Source: an uncultured Victivallales bacterium (lineage in GTDB: Bacteria; Verrucomicrobiota; Lentisphaeria; Victivallales; UBA1829). From it: 50,764 nt of DNA. Under the pieces are notes generated by a model, which worked only from the letters and a program-made list of their open reading frames with translations, was not told where the DNA came from and did no database searches. The position numbers and the translations under genes are program-made. This document shows, in pieces, positions 49,875-50,764 of this stretch. The stretch lies in the NCBI GenBank assembly GCA_934661375.1, contig CAKUJH010000026.1, forward strand, positions 1-50,764. The letters run 5' to 3'. The number at the start of each line of letters is the position of its first letter. The first letter of the stretch is position 1.

Positions 49875-50764
49875 ATGTATAAAATTTTCACTGGATCGGA
49901 AAGTCCGGCGGTGCAGCTGGCGATGGAGGAACTGATCCGTTACGGGAACGGCGTTTTTGCTCCGGCAGAGGACGCCGGGCAGGCGGACGTGCTGCTGCAT
50001 ACGGAAGATTCCAGCCGGCTGCAGGATTCTTTTTCGCTCAAAAGTTCCGCGGGAAAACTCTTCATAACCGGTTCCAATCCGCGCAGTGTGCTTTACGGTG
50101 TTTACGAATACCTGAAACATTTCGGTTTCGCATTTCTGTATCCCGGACCGGAAGGGGAAGTCATTCCGCCGAATCCGCAATTCACCGTGGACGGCTTTGA
50201 CCGGCAGGAAACGGCGTCGCGGACTTTCAGGGGAATTGCCGCGCGTCCCGCCCCGGGCAAGCTGGAAGAAGGCATTCAGCTGATCCGTTTCATGGTGAAG
50301 AACAAATATAATCTTTTTTTCATGGAAGGATATGATGAAGACCGTCCGGGCGATGAATATTCAGTCCGGGACGGGATACATCCGCTGCAGCATGTCGAAT
50401 ATGCCTTGAAGGACAAAAGCTGGGAGGAACGCCTTGAGATTGCCCGGGAACAGAAAAAGATGGCGGAAGAAGCCCGGCGCTGCGGTCTGCTGGTCGAACG
50501 CGGCGGACACGGATGGAATTACGGCGTCCCGGAACATTATGGGTTCCTGCATCATCTGTCCGCGGAAGAAGCGCGGAACATTCTGAAAGCCAGGGGGAAC
50601 GTCAACAAAATGGCGGAAGCCGCGGTTTCCACCTGGTTCCAGATCTGTCTCGAAAAGGAGGAAGTCCGGGAAATCTACGCGGAACACATAGTCTCGTATC
50701 TCCTGAAGCACCGGGGCGAATTCGATATTGCCGCGATCTGGCTGGGGGACGGCTACGACAACAA
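49875..50764 (+). CDS. DUF4838-type glycosidase, partial (runs off the right edge)
   Basis: The frame opens at an ATG behind CAGGGGACATCAC and continues for 296 codons to the window end without a stop. The N-terminal part (LYGVYEYLKHFGFAFLYPGP) is the alpha/beta domain that precedes GH20-like and DUF4838 barrels. The barrel begins near FRGIAARPAP and continues to a block (SYLLKHRGEFDIAAIWLGDG) that matches DUF4838. The catalytic centre is not visible here. It has no signal peptide. Probably a cytoplasmic glycosidase acting on oligosaccharides from the lyase. Confidence 0.72.
   Translation, partial: MYKIFTGSESPAVQLAMEELIRYGNGVFAPAEDAGQADVLLHTEDSSRLQDSFSLKSSAGKLFITGSNPRSVLYGVYEYLKHFGFAFLYPGPEGEVIPPNPQFTVDGFDRQETASRTFRGIAARPAPGKLEEGIQLIRFMVKNKYNLFFMEGYDEDRPGDEYSVRDGIHPLQHVEYALKDKSWEERLEIAREQKKMAEEARRCGLLVERGGHGWNYGVPEHYGFLHHLSAEEARNILKARGNVNKMAEAAVSTWFQICLEKEEVREIYAEHIVSYLLKHRGEFDIAAIWLGDGYDN

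Noticed and set aside
1..50764. CRISPR arrays, complete tRNA or rRNA genes, insertion sequences and riboswitches
   Set aside because: I scanned for regular direct repeats, complete cloverleaf ends, transposase motifs and common riboswitch cores and saw none beyond the tRNA/tmRNA 3' remnant. A covariance-model scan would be needed to exclude diverged RNAs.

Overview
The window looks like chromosome from a gut-type member of the Lentisphaerota (Victivallales/Victivallis-like). This is inference from gene content: many glycoside hydrolases run by AraC-type and GntR/LacI-hybrid regulators, a prepilin-like protein inside a polysaccharide operon, a DUF4838-type glycosidase, Gfo/Idh/MocA oxidoreductases, a ThuA-like protein and the GGGtGRT/NifU-like pair. 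Coding DNA is fairly GC-rich and intergenic DNA is AT-rich. Several promoters fit TTGNNN, a 16-bp spacer, then TATAGT or TATATT.

Layout. 1-2369 is the integrase end of an integrated element: divergent small regulator genes with a shared switch region, two small orphan genes, a tyrosine recombinase, and a 3'-end remnant of a tRNA or tmRNA that marks the attachment site. 2370-2735 is non-coding with a two-part hairpin. 2736-15660 is mainly housekeeping: acetate kinase, adenylosuccinate synthetase with RodA, a run of small envelope proteins, sirtuin-HrpB-TruA on the minus strand, a two-HKD phospholipase-D-like protein and a MATE exporter. 15736-22297 holds two AraC regulators and two GH2 glycosidases. 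22437-26326 holds a solitary DNA methyltransferase, an acetyltransferase, the GGGtGRT/NifU-like pair and an orphan phage-terminase-small-subunit-like gene.

26421-37197 (minus strand) is carbohydrate-focused. A serine hydrolase and a GH20 hexosaminidase form one unit. A seven-gene operon (regulator, TIM-barrel protein, GH89-like glycosidase, SIS sugar isomerase, GNAT, unknown protein, Gfo/Idh oxidoreductase) forms another, closed by a strong terminator. 37401-41608 contains two lipoproteins, a HicAB module whose toxin lacks the expected histidine, DapB and a Sel1-repeat protein.

41870 to the right edge is a second regulator-led operon on the plus strand: GntR/LacI regulator, acyltransferase-like protein, prepilin-like protein, secreted heparinase-II/III-type lyase, Gfo/Idh oxidoreductase, ThuA-like protein and a truncated DUF4838-type glycosidase. 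It looks like a locus for an acidic or acylated polysaccharide. This operon and the 29247-37197 operon are the best candidates for undescribed catabolic systems; neither substrate can be read from sequence alone.
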